64,000 bases of DNA from NCBI RefSeq assembly GCF_001421515.1, contig NZ_LMKM01000009.1, positions 24,316-88,315 of the forward strand. Direction: 5' to 3'. The stretch is from Pedobacter sp. Leaf216. GTDB lineage: Bacteria > Bacteroidota > Bacteroidia > Sphingobacteriales > Sphingobacteriaceae. The notes under the pieces were generated by a model. It made no database searches. It saw only the letters and a program-made list of their open reading frames with translations, and was not told where the DNA came from. Position 1 is the first letter of the stretch; each line of letters opens with the position of its first letter. Shown here one piece after another: positions 41,413 through 50,706 of this stretch. A program made the position numbers and the translations under genes.

Positions 41413-44121
41413 TTACTTAGGTTCTACAGTAATCGATTGAATAATTGGTCGGTTCTTTTTGTCGCCAGTTTTTAGCTCTTTAAATACAAAATAGACACTA
41501 TGAAATTTTCCATCCGATATCATATTTATAGGAATACTTTTTCTGAAGGTCGATTTTCCAATCATAATTCCTTTACTATCGTCCAATCTGATTTCGATTT
41601 CTCCATCAGCTCCCGGATCAAGGTTCAGAAATGAATAACTAAAGCCTGAAATACTGGTTAAATCGACATTTTTAATCGCTATCCATCCCATATCCTTAGT
41701 CAATACCAATTTTTCGCCACCAAAAACGTCTTTTCGCTGAAATCCTGAAAAATCTTTAAGGTCATCAGCATCAATTACACTGCTTTTAAGATTGATGGTA
41801 TTGGTTGTGGTCAATGGTTTTAAACCTGCGGCACCTGCATCAGTATAAGTTGCCTTTAAGGTTAGTACCGATTTCTTTTTGTCAGTAGTTGCCGGTGGAA
41901 CAATTTTACCCGAAGTTGGAAGTGAAGCTTTAACAGCCTCTTTATTACCCAATGTCATAATCCATTCTGTAATTTTTTTAACATCAGCCACTTTCATAGC
42001 CGTATGCGCAGGCATGGGTACTTCTCCCCAAACACCCTGACTACCGCCAATTACCTTCGAAGCCAGGTAATCGGAAGCTTTGCTATCGTTCTTGTACTTT
42101 GCTGCAATTTTTTCAAAAGCAGGCCCGATAGAAACAGCAGATTCTTTATGGCAGGTGCTACAATCGGCTTTAAGCATTAAAGCCCTGCCTACCATGGTTT
42201 GTGCAGCCTGCTGGTGACCAAGTTGTGCACCTGCTAAATCTGTGCCTTCGGTATAAGTATCGGAAATATAAATGCGGCTATTATTTACTTTGGCACCTTT
42301 ATCACTCACTAATACCTTATAATCAACAGGTTTATTCGGGAAATAAAAAGTTTTGTTCCCCGCTAAATCTATACTTACATTAGGATGTTCATTGCCGGCA
42401 AAAACAGAAATTACCTGGCTTTTTGCTGAAGCTTTGCTTTTATCCATTACAGTTACACTTACCGGATATTCGCCTGCTTTTGTAAAAGTATATTGTAAAT
42501 TTGGTGTAGTGGTGGTTTTAATAACTCCTTTTCCAAGGTTCCACACATAGGTTAAGGCATCACCATCAGGATCTTTAGCCGAAACATTTGCGTTTAATTT
42601 GTATGGAAGTAAGCCACTCGTTTTGGTAATATTAAGGCTTTCTACCTTTGGTGGCCTGTTTCCTTTAAGGTAATCGATTCTTGTTATTGCTGCATCCGGA
42701 TTTTTCGTAAACCAGCCTTTACCATATTCTAGAACGTAAATTTTTCCGTCGGGCCCGAGTTCCATATCAATTGGTGCGGCCAAAGAAACATTCCCCATAA
42801 AAGGCTCCATGCTTACATAATCGCCCTGTGCGTTCATGGTTACTGCTTTAACCCATCCACGAACCCATTCATAAATAATCAGTTTTCCATTATAATAAGC
42901 CGGGTATGGAGAATTTGCCGTAGCATAATAAACCGGGCCAGCCATTGCTGTACGGCCGCCTGCACCAACCTGAGGAAACTCCTTCGATTCGCCATAAGGA
43001 TACCATATATAAGCTGGTTGTGCTGGTGGAAGCTCTTCCAGCCCCGTATTATTTGGCGAGTTATTGATCGGCTTTGCAGGATCGAAAGCATTTCCGTTGG
43101 CTCCATTTGTATAATCGTACGCTTTATAAGGATAGTTATTGCCAATAAATAAGGGCCACCCAAAATTACCTGCTTTGCGCGCCTGGTTTACTTCATCATA
43201 ACCTCTTGGTCCTCTTAAAGCATCATCATTACTTGCATCAGGGCCAACTTCACCCCAATATAAAAAATTGTTTTTTTGATCAACAGAAATGCGGTATGGG
43301 TTCCGATCGCCCATTACATAAATTTCAGGCCTTGTTTTTGGATTGTCTTTCGGGAAAAGATTTCCATCAGGAATGCTATAAGTGCCATCTTCATTTACTT
43401 TTATTCTTAATATTTTACCCCTTAAATCGTTGGTATTACCGGCCGATCTTCTGGCATCATACTGTTCGAGTCCTTTTCTATTGTCAAGCGGGGCATATCC
43501 TTTATTTACATATTGCTGTTTTGGCACATCAAAAGGAGTGGAGTTATCACCTGTGGAAACATAAAGTAAGTTATCCGATCCAAACGCAATTGAACCACCT
43601 GTATGGCAGCATATTTCGCGCTGAGAATAGAATTCGAGAACGATTTTTTCAGATTCTTTAACGAGCTGATCATTCACCAGTTTAAATCTCGATAATCTGT
43701 TTACCGACTTATCAAACGGACTGTAAAAAAGGTAAATGTATTTATTTACCGCAAATTTAGGGTCTGCAGCCATACCCAATAAGCCTTCTTCTGCATTAAC
43801 ATCAGGAGTGTTGGTTTTAAAGTAAACATCGAGTTTGCCTGCCTCTTTAATTTTTTTGGTTTGATTCTTATAAATTAATAACTCGCCCCTTCGCTGGGCA
43901 ACCAAGATATCGAGGTTCGGAAGTACGGCCATTTCAGTGGGTTCAGTAAATTCGCCCTGTGCAAGGGTTACTTTAACAAAGCGGTCCTGATCTGGCGTAT
44001 CAATTTTGTTTTTATTAAATAAATCGAAAGTTTTACGCTTGTAAATATTTTTGTTTAGAGTTGTTGCGGAAATAAATAAAACTGCAATTGCAGCTATCAA
44101 TAGGGTAAATCTTGTTTTCAT
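41413..44121 (-). CDS. Multi-domain PQQ-type sugar dehydrogenase with PKD and cytochrome c
   Basis: This 902-residue exported protein has a signal peptide (about 1-22), a glucose/sorbosone dehydrogenase beta-propeller (about 45-480; LLGMAADPKF, VMGDRNPYRISVD), a PKD domain (about 500-590, KDPDGDALTYVWNLG), a class I cytochrome c (about 640-735; haem site CSTCH, axial Met in PMPAHTAMK) and a C-terminal CBM6-like beta-sandwich (about 770-902). It probably oxidises a sugar or related polyol and hands electrons to its own haem. The smaller dehydrogenase 100 bases upstream is on the same strand, and they are likely co-transcribed. Confidence 0.87.
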   Translation of the reverse strand: MKTRFTLLIAAIAVLFISATTLNKNIYKRKTFDLFNKNKIDTPDQDRFVKVTLAQGEFTEPTEMAVLPNLDILVAQRRGELLIYKNQTKKIKEAGKLDVYFKTNTPDVNAEEGLLGMAADPKFAVNKYIYLFYSPFDKSVNRLSRFKLVNDQLVKESEKIVLEFYSQREICCHTGGSIAFGSDNLLYVSTGDNSTPFDVPKQQYVNKGYAPLDNRKGLEQYDARRSAGNTNDLRGKILRIKVNEDGTYSIPDGNLFPKDNPKTRPEIYVMGDRNPYRISVDQKNNFLYWGEVGPDASNDDALRGPRGYDEVNQARKAGNFGWPLFIGNNYPYKAYDYTNGANGNAFDPAKPINNSPNNTGLEELPPAQPAYIWYPYGESKEFPQVGAGGRTAMAGPVYYATANSPYPAYYNGKLIIYEWVRGWVKAVTMNAQGDYVSMEPFMGNVSLAAPIDMELGPDGKIYVLEYGKGWFTKNPDAAITRIDYLKGNRPPKVESLNITKTSGLLPYKLNANVSAKDPDGDALTYVWNLGKGVIKTTTTPNLQYTFTKAGEYPVSVTVMDKSKASAKSQVISVFAGNEHPNVSIDLAGNKTFYFPNKPVDYKVLVSDKGAKVNNSRIYISDTYTEGTDLAGAQLGHQQAAQTMVGRALMLKADCSTCHKESAVSIGPAFEKIAAKYKNDSKASDYLASKVIGGSQGVWGEVPMPAHTAMKVADVKKITEWIMTLGNKEAVKASLPTSGKIVPPATTDKKKSVLTLKATYTDAGAAGLKPLTTTNTINLKSSVIDADDLKDFSGFQRKDVFGGEKLVLTKDMGWIAIKNVDLTSISGFSYSFLNLDPGADGEIEIRLDDSKGIMIGKSTFRKSIPINMISDGKFHSVYFVFKELKTGDKKNRPIIQSITVEPK

Positions 44122-44221
44122 CTATTTGGCTGAGGGATTTTTATAAATATAGAATATAGTTTTTTATCGAGCGGTATTGTATCAAAATTTATGCGAAAGA
44201 TTGATTTAAATTCGCTAATCA

Positions 44222-45640
44222 CTAATCAGTTTTTGATGTTTTCAAAATAAAATCGGCCAGGGCATCTATGTCTTTTTTGCTAATGGCACCATTCCACGCT
44301 GGCATTCCTTTTTCTATAATTCCATTATTGATAGTGTTTATAATGGCTTGCTTATCGGCTCCATGTTTAAATTTTTGCCCGATCAGACTGTAAACAGTTG
44401 CTGTGCCCTGTAGCTTATCGCCATGGCATGAAGCACAAAGCTGTTTAAAAAGATTGGCCGTTGTAGCCGCGGGGCTAGTATTTTTATTATTTGAAGAAAT
44501 ATTCTGAGCCAACTGACCGTTTTTGGTACTCGAAGGCCTTAGTCTGAGGATCATATCATAAGGTCTTTCACCTTTGCTTTCGGGCAAATCAAAGTTTGAT
44601 GTAGAAATGTATAGGTATCCATCGGGGCCAACCACCAAAGATCTGATTCTGCCATATTGTTTTTTCAATAATACTTCTTGTTTAACTATTTTGCCTTTAT
44701 CCATTCCGATTCTTAAAATCGATTCACCTCTTAAACATGCAACCAAAAGGTTATTGCTCAATTGTGGAAAAGCCTTTCCGGTGTAAAAATTGGCTTCTGC
44801 CGGACCAATAGATGGTGTATATTCCAGAAATGGCGTAACCATACCCGATTTAATTTCTTGGTGGTGGATAACAGGCCAGCCATAATTACCGCCTTTTTCA
44901 ATAATATTTACCTCATCGCCACCGGTTGGCCCATGTTCTGTTGCGAAAAATTGTTTGGTGTTGGGTTGGAAAGTAAGTCCTTGTGGATTTCGATGTCCAT
45001 ACGACCAGATTTCTTTCCGTGCGGTATCATTTTTAACAAAAGGATTGTCGGGAGGGATGCTCCCATCATCATTTATCCTTAAAATTTTACCATTATACGT
45101 TTTCATGTCTTGTACTAAAACTGGTTGGTCTGCATCGCCGGTAGAAATGTAGAGCTTTTGGTCTGGTCCGAAAACCAACCTGCAGCCTGTGTGGTTTCTT
45201 GCTGCGGGAATCTTTTCAATGAGTGTTTTTGGATGGATAAGTGTATCATTTCTAAACTCATAACGAACCACCCGGAGCCATAAACGATTGTTTTCTCCAT
45301 AATTATGTGCAATGTAAATGAAATGATTTCTTGTAAAAGCAGGATGAATCACCATTCCGAGAAGACCGGTTTTGGTTTCTGCTTTGATATCATTAACCTG
45401 AAGGATTGGCTTATCGAGCAGTTTTCCATTGCGATAAAGACGAACTGCACCTGGCCTTTCGGTAAAAAGCATGGTCCGATCGGGTAAAAAAGTAATCTGC
45501 CAAGGAACGGTAAGGTTTTTGGCTAAAGTGTCTACTTTAAAAAACACATCATCCTCAATTAAGGTAGATTTATAAGTAAAGCTGCTCACGAAAGCAAAGG
45601 CCGTCATAAAAGACAGGAAAATAAAATGTTTTGTTCTCAT
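44222..45640 (-). CDS. PQQ-type sugar dehydrogenase with C-terminal cytochrome c
   Basis: This 472-residue exported protein has a signal peptide (about 1-20), a sugar dehydrogenase propeller (about 35-365; LLGMVIHPAF, ARNHTGCRLVFGPD, SYGHRNPQGLTF, GDEVNIIEKGGNYGWP) and a C-terminal cytochrome c domain (about 385-472; LCASCHGDKLQG and Met in KGMPAWNGA). Electrons from substrate oxidation would pass through the attached haem to the respiratory chain. It is 100 bases upstream of the larger related dehydrogenase; the two are paralogues in the catalytic part. Confidence 0.9.
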   Translation of the reverse strand: MRTKHFIFLSFMTAFAFVSSFTYKSTLIEDDVFFKVDTLAKNLTVPWQITFLPDRTMLFTERPGAVRLYRNGKLLDKPILQVNDIKAETKTGLLGMVIHPAFTRNHFIYIAHNYGENNRLWLRVVRYEFRNDTLIHPKTLIEKIPAARNHTGCRLVFGPDQKLYISTGDADQPVLVQDMKTYNGKILRINDDGSIPPDNPFVKNDTARKEIWSYGHRNPQGLTFQPNTKQFFATEHGPTGGDEVNIIEKGGNYGWPVIHHQEIKSGMVTPFLEYTPSIGPAEANFYTGKAFPQLSNNLLVACLRGESILRIGMDKGKIVKQEVLLKKQYGRIRSLVVGPDGYLYISTSNFDLPESKGERPYDMILRLRPSSTKNGQLAQNISSNNKNTSPAATTANLFKQLCASCHGDKLQGTATVYSLIGQKFKHGADKQAIINTINNGIIEKGMPAWNGAISKKDIDALADFILKTSKTD

Positions 45641-45739
45641 TAGCTGAAATAGATCTTATAAATCGTTTTACTCACCTAAATATAGGATTTAATATTAATA
45701 AGAAATAGGTTGATGTGAGTTATCTAATTAAAAGAAAAT

Positions 45740-45922
45740 CTATTTGATAACGAGGATGGTACCGTCGTTTTTAAGCTTGTAATAATATTGTTTTTCAGAT
45801 TTTCGGTTCAAAATTTCTACCGCTGCAACTTCTCCTTGTTTTCCTGTATCATCTTTAATGGTATCTCCGGCTTTTACGTTTTCTAAATCTTCTTCCGAAC
45901 TGTTTTTGGTTAGCTTTTTCAT
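45740..45922 (-). CDS. Small protein of unknown function, SH3/KOW-like
   Basis: I take the ATG at 45922 (MKKLTKNSS) as start; an upstream ATG would add seven residues. The 60-residue product has an acidic helix (SEEDLENVKAGDTIKD), then GKQGEVAAVEI and EKQYYYKLKNDGTILVIK, the strand pattern of a small SH3- or KOW-like barrel. No named family recognised. It stands alone on the minus strand beside a group of tiny nucleic-acid-binding-like genes. Confidence 0.6.
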   Translation of the reverse strand: MKKLTKNSSEEDLENVKAGDTIKDDTGKQGEVAAVEILNRKSEKQYYYKLKNDGTILVIK

Positions 45923-46135
45923 ATTAAGATGGTTAGTGTACAATTAATAACATCATGTAGCAGTACTATGTTTTATTTTGTCGCCTAAAATATATATAGG
46001 TTGTATAGCAAATCGGTAATTTATCAACATAAAAGGACATGTAATCTATTTATTGAGCAGCAATGTCTACTGTGTTTTTGGGATCGCTTTGGTTGTGTTA
46101 GTTTTATGTTAGACTAACTTTCTAAAATAATTTTT

Positions 46136-46360
46136 ATGATTGGCGTAATTACAGCTTACAACAAACAAAGAGGATTTGGTTTAATCTCACAATATTTGGT
46201 TCAGGAAAGCATATATTTTGATATTGTAGATTGTAAAGCAAAAGGTTTATATATTGGCAGCACTGTTGAATTTGATACCGTAATTAATAAAAACGGGGTA
46301 GTGGCTAAAAATATTTTTGGTGTATCTTCACTAAAACTTAAATCCAAAAAATTAGTATAA
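46136..46360 (+). CDS. Cold-shock-like OB-fold protein, divergent
   Basis: This 74-residue protein resembles a cold-shock domain: GVITAYNKQRGFGLIS carries a version of RNP1 (RGFGLI instead of KGFGFI), then SIYFDIVDCKA in place of the RNP2 VFVH stretch, and later IGSTVEFDTVINKNGVVAKNI. The basic tail (LKLKSKKLV) could help RNA binding. Divergent at RNP2, so single-strand binding may differ from classical Csp proteins. Next on the strand is another small OB-like gene. Confidence 0.7.
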   Translation: MIGVITAYNKQRGFGLISQYLVQESIYFDIVDCKAKGLYIGSTVEFDTVINKNGVVAKNIFGVSSLKLKSKKLV

Positions 46361-46444
46361 CATTCGATTATAAAATTTGCTTATCTCCTAATCAGGAGAG
46401 TCCCGTTAAGCTATTTAATTCAGTTATTAAATAATTGCTTCATT

Positions 46445-46627
46445 ATGGCAAAGGGAACAATAGTATCATTACATAAAGATCAGCCGATCTGTTTTGTAGA
46501 GGATGATGAGCTTAAAGAAAAAGTTTTAATCCGTAAAACGAAATCACTTAATATAAACGATAAGGTTGTTTATCAACGCATATCTTCTCAAACCGGACTT
46601 GTAGGAATTAAGGTGAAAAAGATTTAG
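46445..46627 (+). CDS. Tiny OB-fold-like protein
   Basis: This 60-residue protein has KGTIVSLHKDQPICFVEDDE, then VLIRKTKSLNINDKVVYQRIS and GLVGIKVKKI. The spacing of strands resembles a cold-shock or S1-like barrel, but the aromatic RNP motifs are missing. It is 84 bases downstream of the cold-shock-like gene on the same strand. Function unknown; probably a nucleic-acid-binding or protein-binding OB fold. Confidence 0.55.
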   Translation: MAKGTIVSLHKDQPICFVEDDELKEKVLIRKTKSLNINDKVVYQRISSQTGLVGIKVKKI

Positions 46628-46720
46628 AAATAGAAAAATTCACTTAAGCCTATCGAAATTTTTTTTAAATTATTTTATGTCAGTCTATTGTCATTACAAA
46701 TTTTGTTTGTACATTACAGC

Positions 46721-46813
46721 ATGGGCGATAAAATAAATATGATACTTGGAATAATTTTCCTTTTAGGTGGTTTTAGTGTTTTCTTTGTGATTTTCAGCGG
46801 TAAAAAGAGCTAG
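46721..46813 (+). CDS. Possible 30-residue single-pass membrane peptide
   Basis: An ATG frame encodes MGDKINMILGIIF followed by LLGGFSVFFVIFSG and ends KKS. One hydrophobic helix with a charged N-terminus and Lys-rich C-terminus is the usual layout of small bacterial membrane proteins. No homologue recognised. Confidence 0.4.
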   Translation: MGDKINMILGIIFLLGGFSVFFVIFSGKKS

Positions 46814-46873
46814 TTCATCTTCTGTAGACATTTTATTGCGTTATTTTTCGCTTTGAATTGTTTAATTTTGAAC

Positions 46874-47776
46874 ATGTATCAAAATTCAATATCCGACAAA
46901 AAAGCAAATTCATTTACAGGTATTCACATCGATCCTATACAATTTAGGGTTGCGGGAATGAATGATGATAAATGTAAGCTGAACGCTTATAATAGGAGGG
47001 ATTTTTACAAAATCTCGCTAATTACAAAGGGGTGCAGTACTTTATTATATGCAAACCGCGATATTGAAATTAACAAGCCGGCACTTGTTTTCACCAACCC
47101 ATTAATTCCATATTCATGGGATGCAAAGGATGAAGAAACGGTGTACGATGGATATTTTTGTGTGTTCAGCGAAGATTTTCTCCATTCGGGCAGCCGTATG
47201 GAAAGCTTACAGGATTCTACTTTGTTTAAAGCAGATGGAAACCCGGTTTATCTGTTAGAAGATGAACAGGTGACGTATTTGAAAAACATTTTTATCAGGA
47301 TGCAAACAGAAATGGACAGTGATTATATTTATAAATATGATCTGATCCGTAATTTTGTGAATGTAATTATCCATGAAGCCGTAAAAATGCAGCCTGCCTT
47401 GGCTTATTTTAATCCTACCAATGCTGCATCAAGAATTACCAATCTTTTTCTTACTCTTTTAGAAAAACAATTTCCTGTTGATTCTCCTCAAGCACCACTG
47501 AAACTCAAAAAAGCAGGTGATTATGCCGATAGGTTAGCGGTACATGTAAATCACTTAAATGCAGCAATACAGGAAATAACGGGTAAAACCACAACTTCTA
47601 TTATTAATGAAGCTATTGTTGCAGAAGCCAAATCGCTACTGGCACAAACCAATTGGAGTGTTGCTGAAATAGCATTTAGTCTGGGTTTCGAATACGCATC
47701 ATACTTTAATAATTTTTTCAAAAAGCATACCGGCTATACACCGATGAAAATTAGAAACAGCATTTTGCCTGCTTAA
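46874..47776 (+). CDS. AraC family transcriptional regulator
   Basis: The start is set at the ATG at 46874 (MYQNSISDKK); a TTG seven codons upstream is also in frame. The 300-residue protein has an N-terminal cupin-like domain (about 20-150; LITKGCSTLLYANRDIEI) and a C-terminal double helix-turn-helix (about 205-298; YADRLAVHVNHLNAAIQ, WSVAEIAFSLGFEYASYFNN and FFKKHTGYTPMKIR). It is followed 117 bases later by the aldo/keto reductase on the same strand and probably regulates it. Confidence 0.88.
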   Translation: MYQNSISDKKANSFTGIHIDPIQFRVAGMNDDKCKLNAYNRRDFYKISLITKGCSTLLYANRDIEINKPALVFTNPLIPYSWDAKDEETVYDGYFCVFSEDFLHSGSRMESLQDSTLFKADGNPVYLLEDEQVTYLKNIFIRMQTEMDSDYIYKYDLIRNFVNVIIHEAVKMQPALAYFNPTNAASRITNLFLTLLEKQFPVDSPQAPLKLKKAGDYADRLAVHVNHLNAAIQEITGKTTTSIINEAIVAEAKSLLAQTNWSVAEIAFSLGFEYASYFNNFFKKHTGYTPMKIRNSILPA

Positions 47777-47893
47777 CAGTTCCAATTCCATTATTTTTTT
47801 CAGTTGATTTCTTTAATAAACACTTTGATTTGTTTAATCGGCAAAGCTTGCTGCAGCTATACCTTTGTTTATCAAAAATTAAGAATTTAAACG

Positions 47894-48901
47894 ATGGAAA
47901 TTAAAAAAATAAACTTAGGCAGCCAAGGGTTGCAGGTGCCCGATCAGGGTTTGGGCTGCATGGGCATGACTACAATTGCAGGTGGAGATATTTACGGCAA
48001 GGCAGATGAACAAGAATCGATCGCCACTGTACATAGAGCACTCGAACTTGGTATCAATTTTATAGATACTGCCGATCTTTACGGACCTTTGTTAAATGAG
48101 CGTTTGTTGGCTAAGGCAATTAAAGGTAACCGCGATAAATATACCATTGCCACTAAATTTGGATACGAAATTGATGATCAGGAGCAATTAACCTGGGGCT
48201 TTAACGGTACGCCAGCATATGTAAATAAAGCGGTGGAACGCTCGCTCAAAAATCTGGGTACCGATTATATCGATTTATATTATCTGCACCGGGTTGATCC
48301 TAATACGCCGATAGAAGAAACAGTGGGCGCAATGGCCGAACTTGTTAAAGCAGGCAAGGTAAAATACATTGGTTTATCTGAAGTTTCTGCTGATACCATT
48401 AAACGTGCGAATAAAATACACCCCATTACCGCTGTACAGAGTGAATATTCACTTTTTGAGCGGGAGGCAGAAACCAGTGGCGTATTGGATATCTTGAATG
48501 AGCTTGGAATTGGTTTTGTTGCTTATTCTCCACTGGGAAGGGGATTTATTTCTGGAGATATTAAAAGCCCGGATGATTTTGCTGCGGATGATTTCCGTAG
48601 GAGTATTCCACGTTTTCAGGGAGAAAATTTTTATAAGAACCTGGAATTACTGAAAGAAATTCAATCGATGGCTGCCGAAAAAGGGATTACGCCATCTCAA
48701 CTCGCACTTGCATGGGTAATTAATCAGGGTATTATAGCTATTCCAGGTACAAAACGGATTAAATATATCGAAGAAAATGCTGCAGCATCTCAAATTAAAT
48801 TGAGTACTTACGAAAAAGAAAGGCTGGCATCAATTGTTCCGGTGGGCATTACAGCTGGCGGGCGTTATGATGCTTCACAAATGCAATTCGTTAATGCTTA
48901 G
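47894..48901 (+). CDS. Aldo/keto reductase
   Basis: This 335-residue NADPH-dependent AKR has the catalytic tetrad placed normally: Asp and Tyr in [10 protein letters not shown], Lys in IATKFGYE and His in [10 protein letters not shown]. The cofactor end is [15 protein letters not shown]. Its length and motifs are like the AKR13/IolS group acting on aldehydes or ketones. An AraC regulator lies just upstream, and a strong hairpin terminator follows. Confidence 0.92.
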   Translation: MEIKKINLGSQGLQVPDQGLGCMGMTTIAGGDIYGKADEQESIATVHRALELGINFIDTADLYGPLLNERLLAKAIKGNRDKYTIATKFGYEIDDQEQLTWGFNGTPAYVNKAVERSLKNLGTDYIDLYYLHRVDPNTPIEETVGAMAELVKAGKVKYIGLSEVSADTIKRANKIHPITAVQSEYSLFEREAETSGVLDILNELGIGFVAYSPLGRGFISGDIKSPDDFAADDFRRSIPRFQGENFYKNLELLKEIQSMAAEKGITPSQLALAWVINQGIIAIPGTKRIKYIEENAAASQIKLSTYEKERLASIVPVGITAGGRYDASQMQFVNA

Positions 48902-48918
48902 TGTATCAGTTATTAAAT

Positions 48919-48950
48919 AAGGAAGTCGGGGCCTAGCCCATGACTTCCTT
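48919..48950 (+). terminator. Terminator of the aldo/keto reductase gene
   Basis: AAGGAAGTC (48919-48927) pairs with GACTTCCTT (48942-48950), with an inner GGGC/GCCC stem. T-rich sequence follows within 15 bases. Confidence 0.75.
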
Positions 48951-49089
48951 GTTTATGGCGTTTTTTTTAACTGGTTTGTGTTTAAATCATAATTAATTAT
49001 TCTTTAATCTATAGTTTTTACCCCGAAATCTATTTAATTGATAAACCTTTTTATGTTTTCGTATGTTTATGTTTTAAAATCTAAATCAA

Positions 49090-49275
49090 ATGCAGGGAAC
49101 AGTGAAATTTTATAATGAATCTAAGGGTTTTGGGTTCGTTATTACTGAAAACGGGGATGAAGTTTTTGTTCATATTACCGGTTTAATAGACAAAATAAGT
49201 CAGAACGATCGCGTAGAATTCGATATTGCTCAAGGCAAAAAAGGACCTAATGCTGTTAATGTAAAACTCATTTAA
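49090..49275 (+). CDS. Cold shock protein
   Basis: This 61-residue single cold-shock domain has intact RNP1 (SKGFGFVI) and RNP2 (VFVHITG), preceded by GTVKFYNE. Such proteins bind single-stranded RNA or DNA and relax RNA structure at low temperature or in stationary phase. A second, divergent cold-shock gene follows 7 bases later, so the two are translated from one transcript. Confidence 0.92.
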   Translation: MQGTVKFYNESKGFGFVITENGDEVFVHITGLIDKISQNDRVEFDIAQGKKGPNAVNVKLI

Positions 49276-49282
49276 TGGAAAT

Positions 49283-49480
49283 ATGAGGTTAGGTACAGTA
49301 AAATTTTATAATAACGAAGAAGGTTTTGGCGGCATTACCCCTTCAAACGGAGGTAAAGAGGTTGATGTTTTTGCACACGGTGTAATTGGTGAGATCAAAC
49401 CGAATAACATTGTTCAGTTCGATATCGAATTTACCCAAAAAGGGGTTGAGGCTGTTAAAGTAATCGTTTTATCAGCTTAG
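49283..49480 (+). CDS. Cold-shock-like protein with degenerate RNP motifs
   Basis: This 65-residue protein begins LGTVKFYNNEEGFGGITP: the RNP1 KGFGFI is changed to EGFGGI, losing a basic and an aromatic residue. RNP2 reads VDVFAHGV rather than VFVHI. The rest of the barrel (GEIKPNNIVQFDIE, KGVEAVKVIVL) is normal. It lies 7 bases after an ordinary cold shock gene and looks like a duplicate that has lost part of its RNA-binding face. It may have another partner. Confidence 0.8.
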   Translation: MRLGTVKFYNNEEGFGGITPSNGGKEVDVFAHGVIGEIKPNNIVQFDIEFTQKGVEAVKVIVLSA

Positions 49481-49929
49481 TAAGCTTTTCTTATTTTTCT
49501 CAATCATAACATCTTATCTAAAAACTTTGATGTTAATTTAATTGGTACTGATTACATGATCTTAAAAAAGGATTAATGTAGATCGTGCTATTCTTGATTT
49601 TTTCCAAACATATTTAAAAGGCTCTCCGCCTCTTAAGAAATTGCACTATTTGTAAATCTGTTTTCTCCAAAAACTGTCTTAAAGATATTTTTTGAATGCA
49701 TTTATATATTTAAATTTTGTCTAATAGCGGGTTTTTCCACCTACAAATATTTTAATTTTCGTCAAAAATGATTAATATTTGTCTAATAAATTAGGCTTTA
49801 TGGTGTTTTAGAGCACTTTTTTGCGATATTTGTGCCCTGACAAAATAATGTAAACCTGTAATAAGATTAACAAGCTGTAACCTGGTTGAACTATTTCTGT
49901 CTTACTAATGTTTATCCTTTAAGTTTATT
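49481..49929. other. Intergenic upstream of the second AraC-type gene
   Basis: 449 AT-rich bases without a convincing frame, repeat or hairpin. No consensus -7 box at the usual distance from 49930. Confidence 0.45.
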
Positions 49930-50706
49930 ATGATACAGTTAGAGCCAATTAGCGGGGTTTTTAATAGAGAGCGTGCGTTACAAGCGATATATCCGATGCG
50001 TATGCTGATCGTTAAAGAGGCGAGTGGTTCTTTGTGTATGAATTCTGGCGATTATGATTTAATGCCGCAAAGAATTTTTTTTATTCCTGAAGAAGGACTT
50101 GTTAGGCTTGAAGGAAAAATTACCTCAGGTTATTGGCTAAACTTTAGTAGTTTGTTATATGCAGAGTTTTTACTGCAACATTTAGATCCACTTGCAAAAA
50201 ACCTTTTTATCAATTTATCTTATCGTGATTTAACACATCCGGAGTCTTCAAAAACTTACTCCTTACTTGATCAGTTAAAAAGGGAAATCAATGCTAAAAA
50301 AGACATTCGTTTTATGGCGCAATATTTATCTTTATTTTTAGGATTTACTGCTGGTTTAGACGGATATCTTGCCGCGTTAACTTTAGATGAATTGCAACAG
50401 GTATTACGTTTCAGGGCTATTTTGGAACAATATTTCAGAACAGAAAGGTCTATTCTTTTTTATGCAGAAGGTATGGGTATGAGCACCGGAAAACTGAATA
50501 AATTTTTAGACCGGGTATTGGGAAAAAGCTTAACCGTACTAATTAAAGATAGAATTATGAGGGAGGCAGAGGAATTATTGATCCAAAGTGAATTTAGTGT
50601 TGATGAAATAGCTGATATGCTGGGCTTTGAACAAACCACTAAATTTATGACGAGCTTTAAACGCCACAAGGGAATTTCTGCACTGCAGTTTAGTAAATTG
50701 GTTTAG
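49930..50706 (+). CDS. AraC family transcriptional regulator
   Basis: The 258-residue protein has an N-terminal beta-rich sensor part (about 15-110, MLIVKEASGSLCM, RIFFIPEEGLVRL) and a C-terminal AraC DNA-binding domain (about 155-255; GMGMSTGKLNKFLDRVLGKS, FSVDEIADMLGFEQTTKFMT and FKRHKGISALQF). It has no neighbour on its strand within 4 kb that could be a clear target. The ligand is unknown. Confidence 0.87.
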   Translation: MIQLEPISGVFNRERALQAIYPMRMLIVKEASGSLCMNSGDYDLMPQRIFFIPEEGLVRLEGKITSGYWLNFSSLLYAEFLLQHLDPLAKNLFINLSYRDLTHPESSKTYSLLDQLKREINAKKDIRFMAQYLSLFLGFTAGLDGYLAALTLDELQQVLRFRAILEQYFRTERSILFYAEGMGMSTGKLNKFLDRVLGKSLTVLIKDRIMREAEELLIQSEFSVDEIADMLGFEQTTKFMTSFKRHKGISALQFSKLV

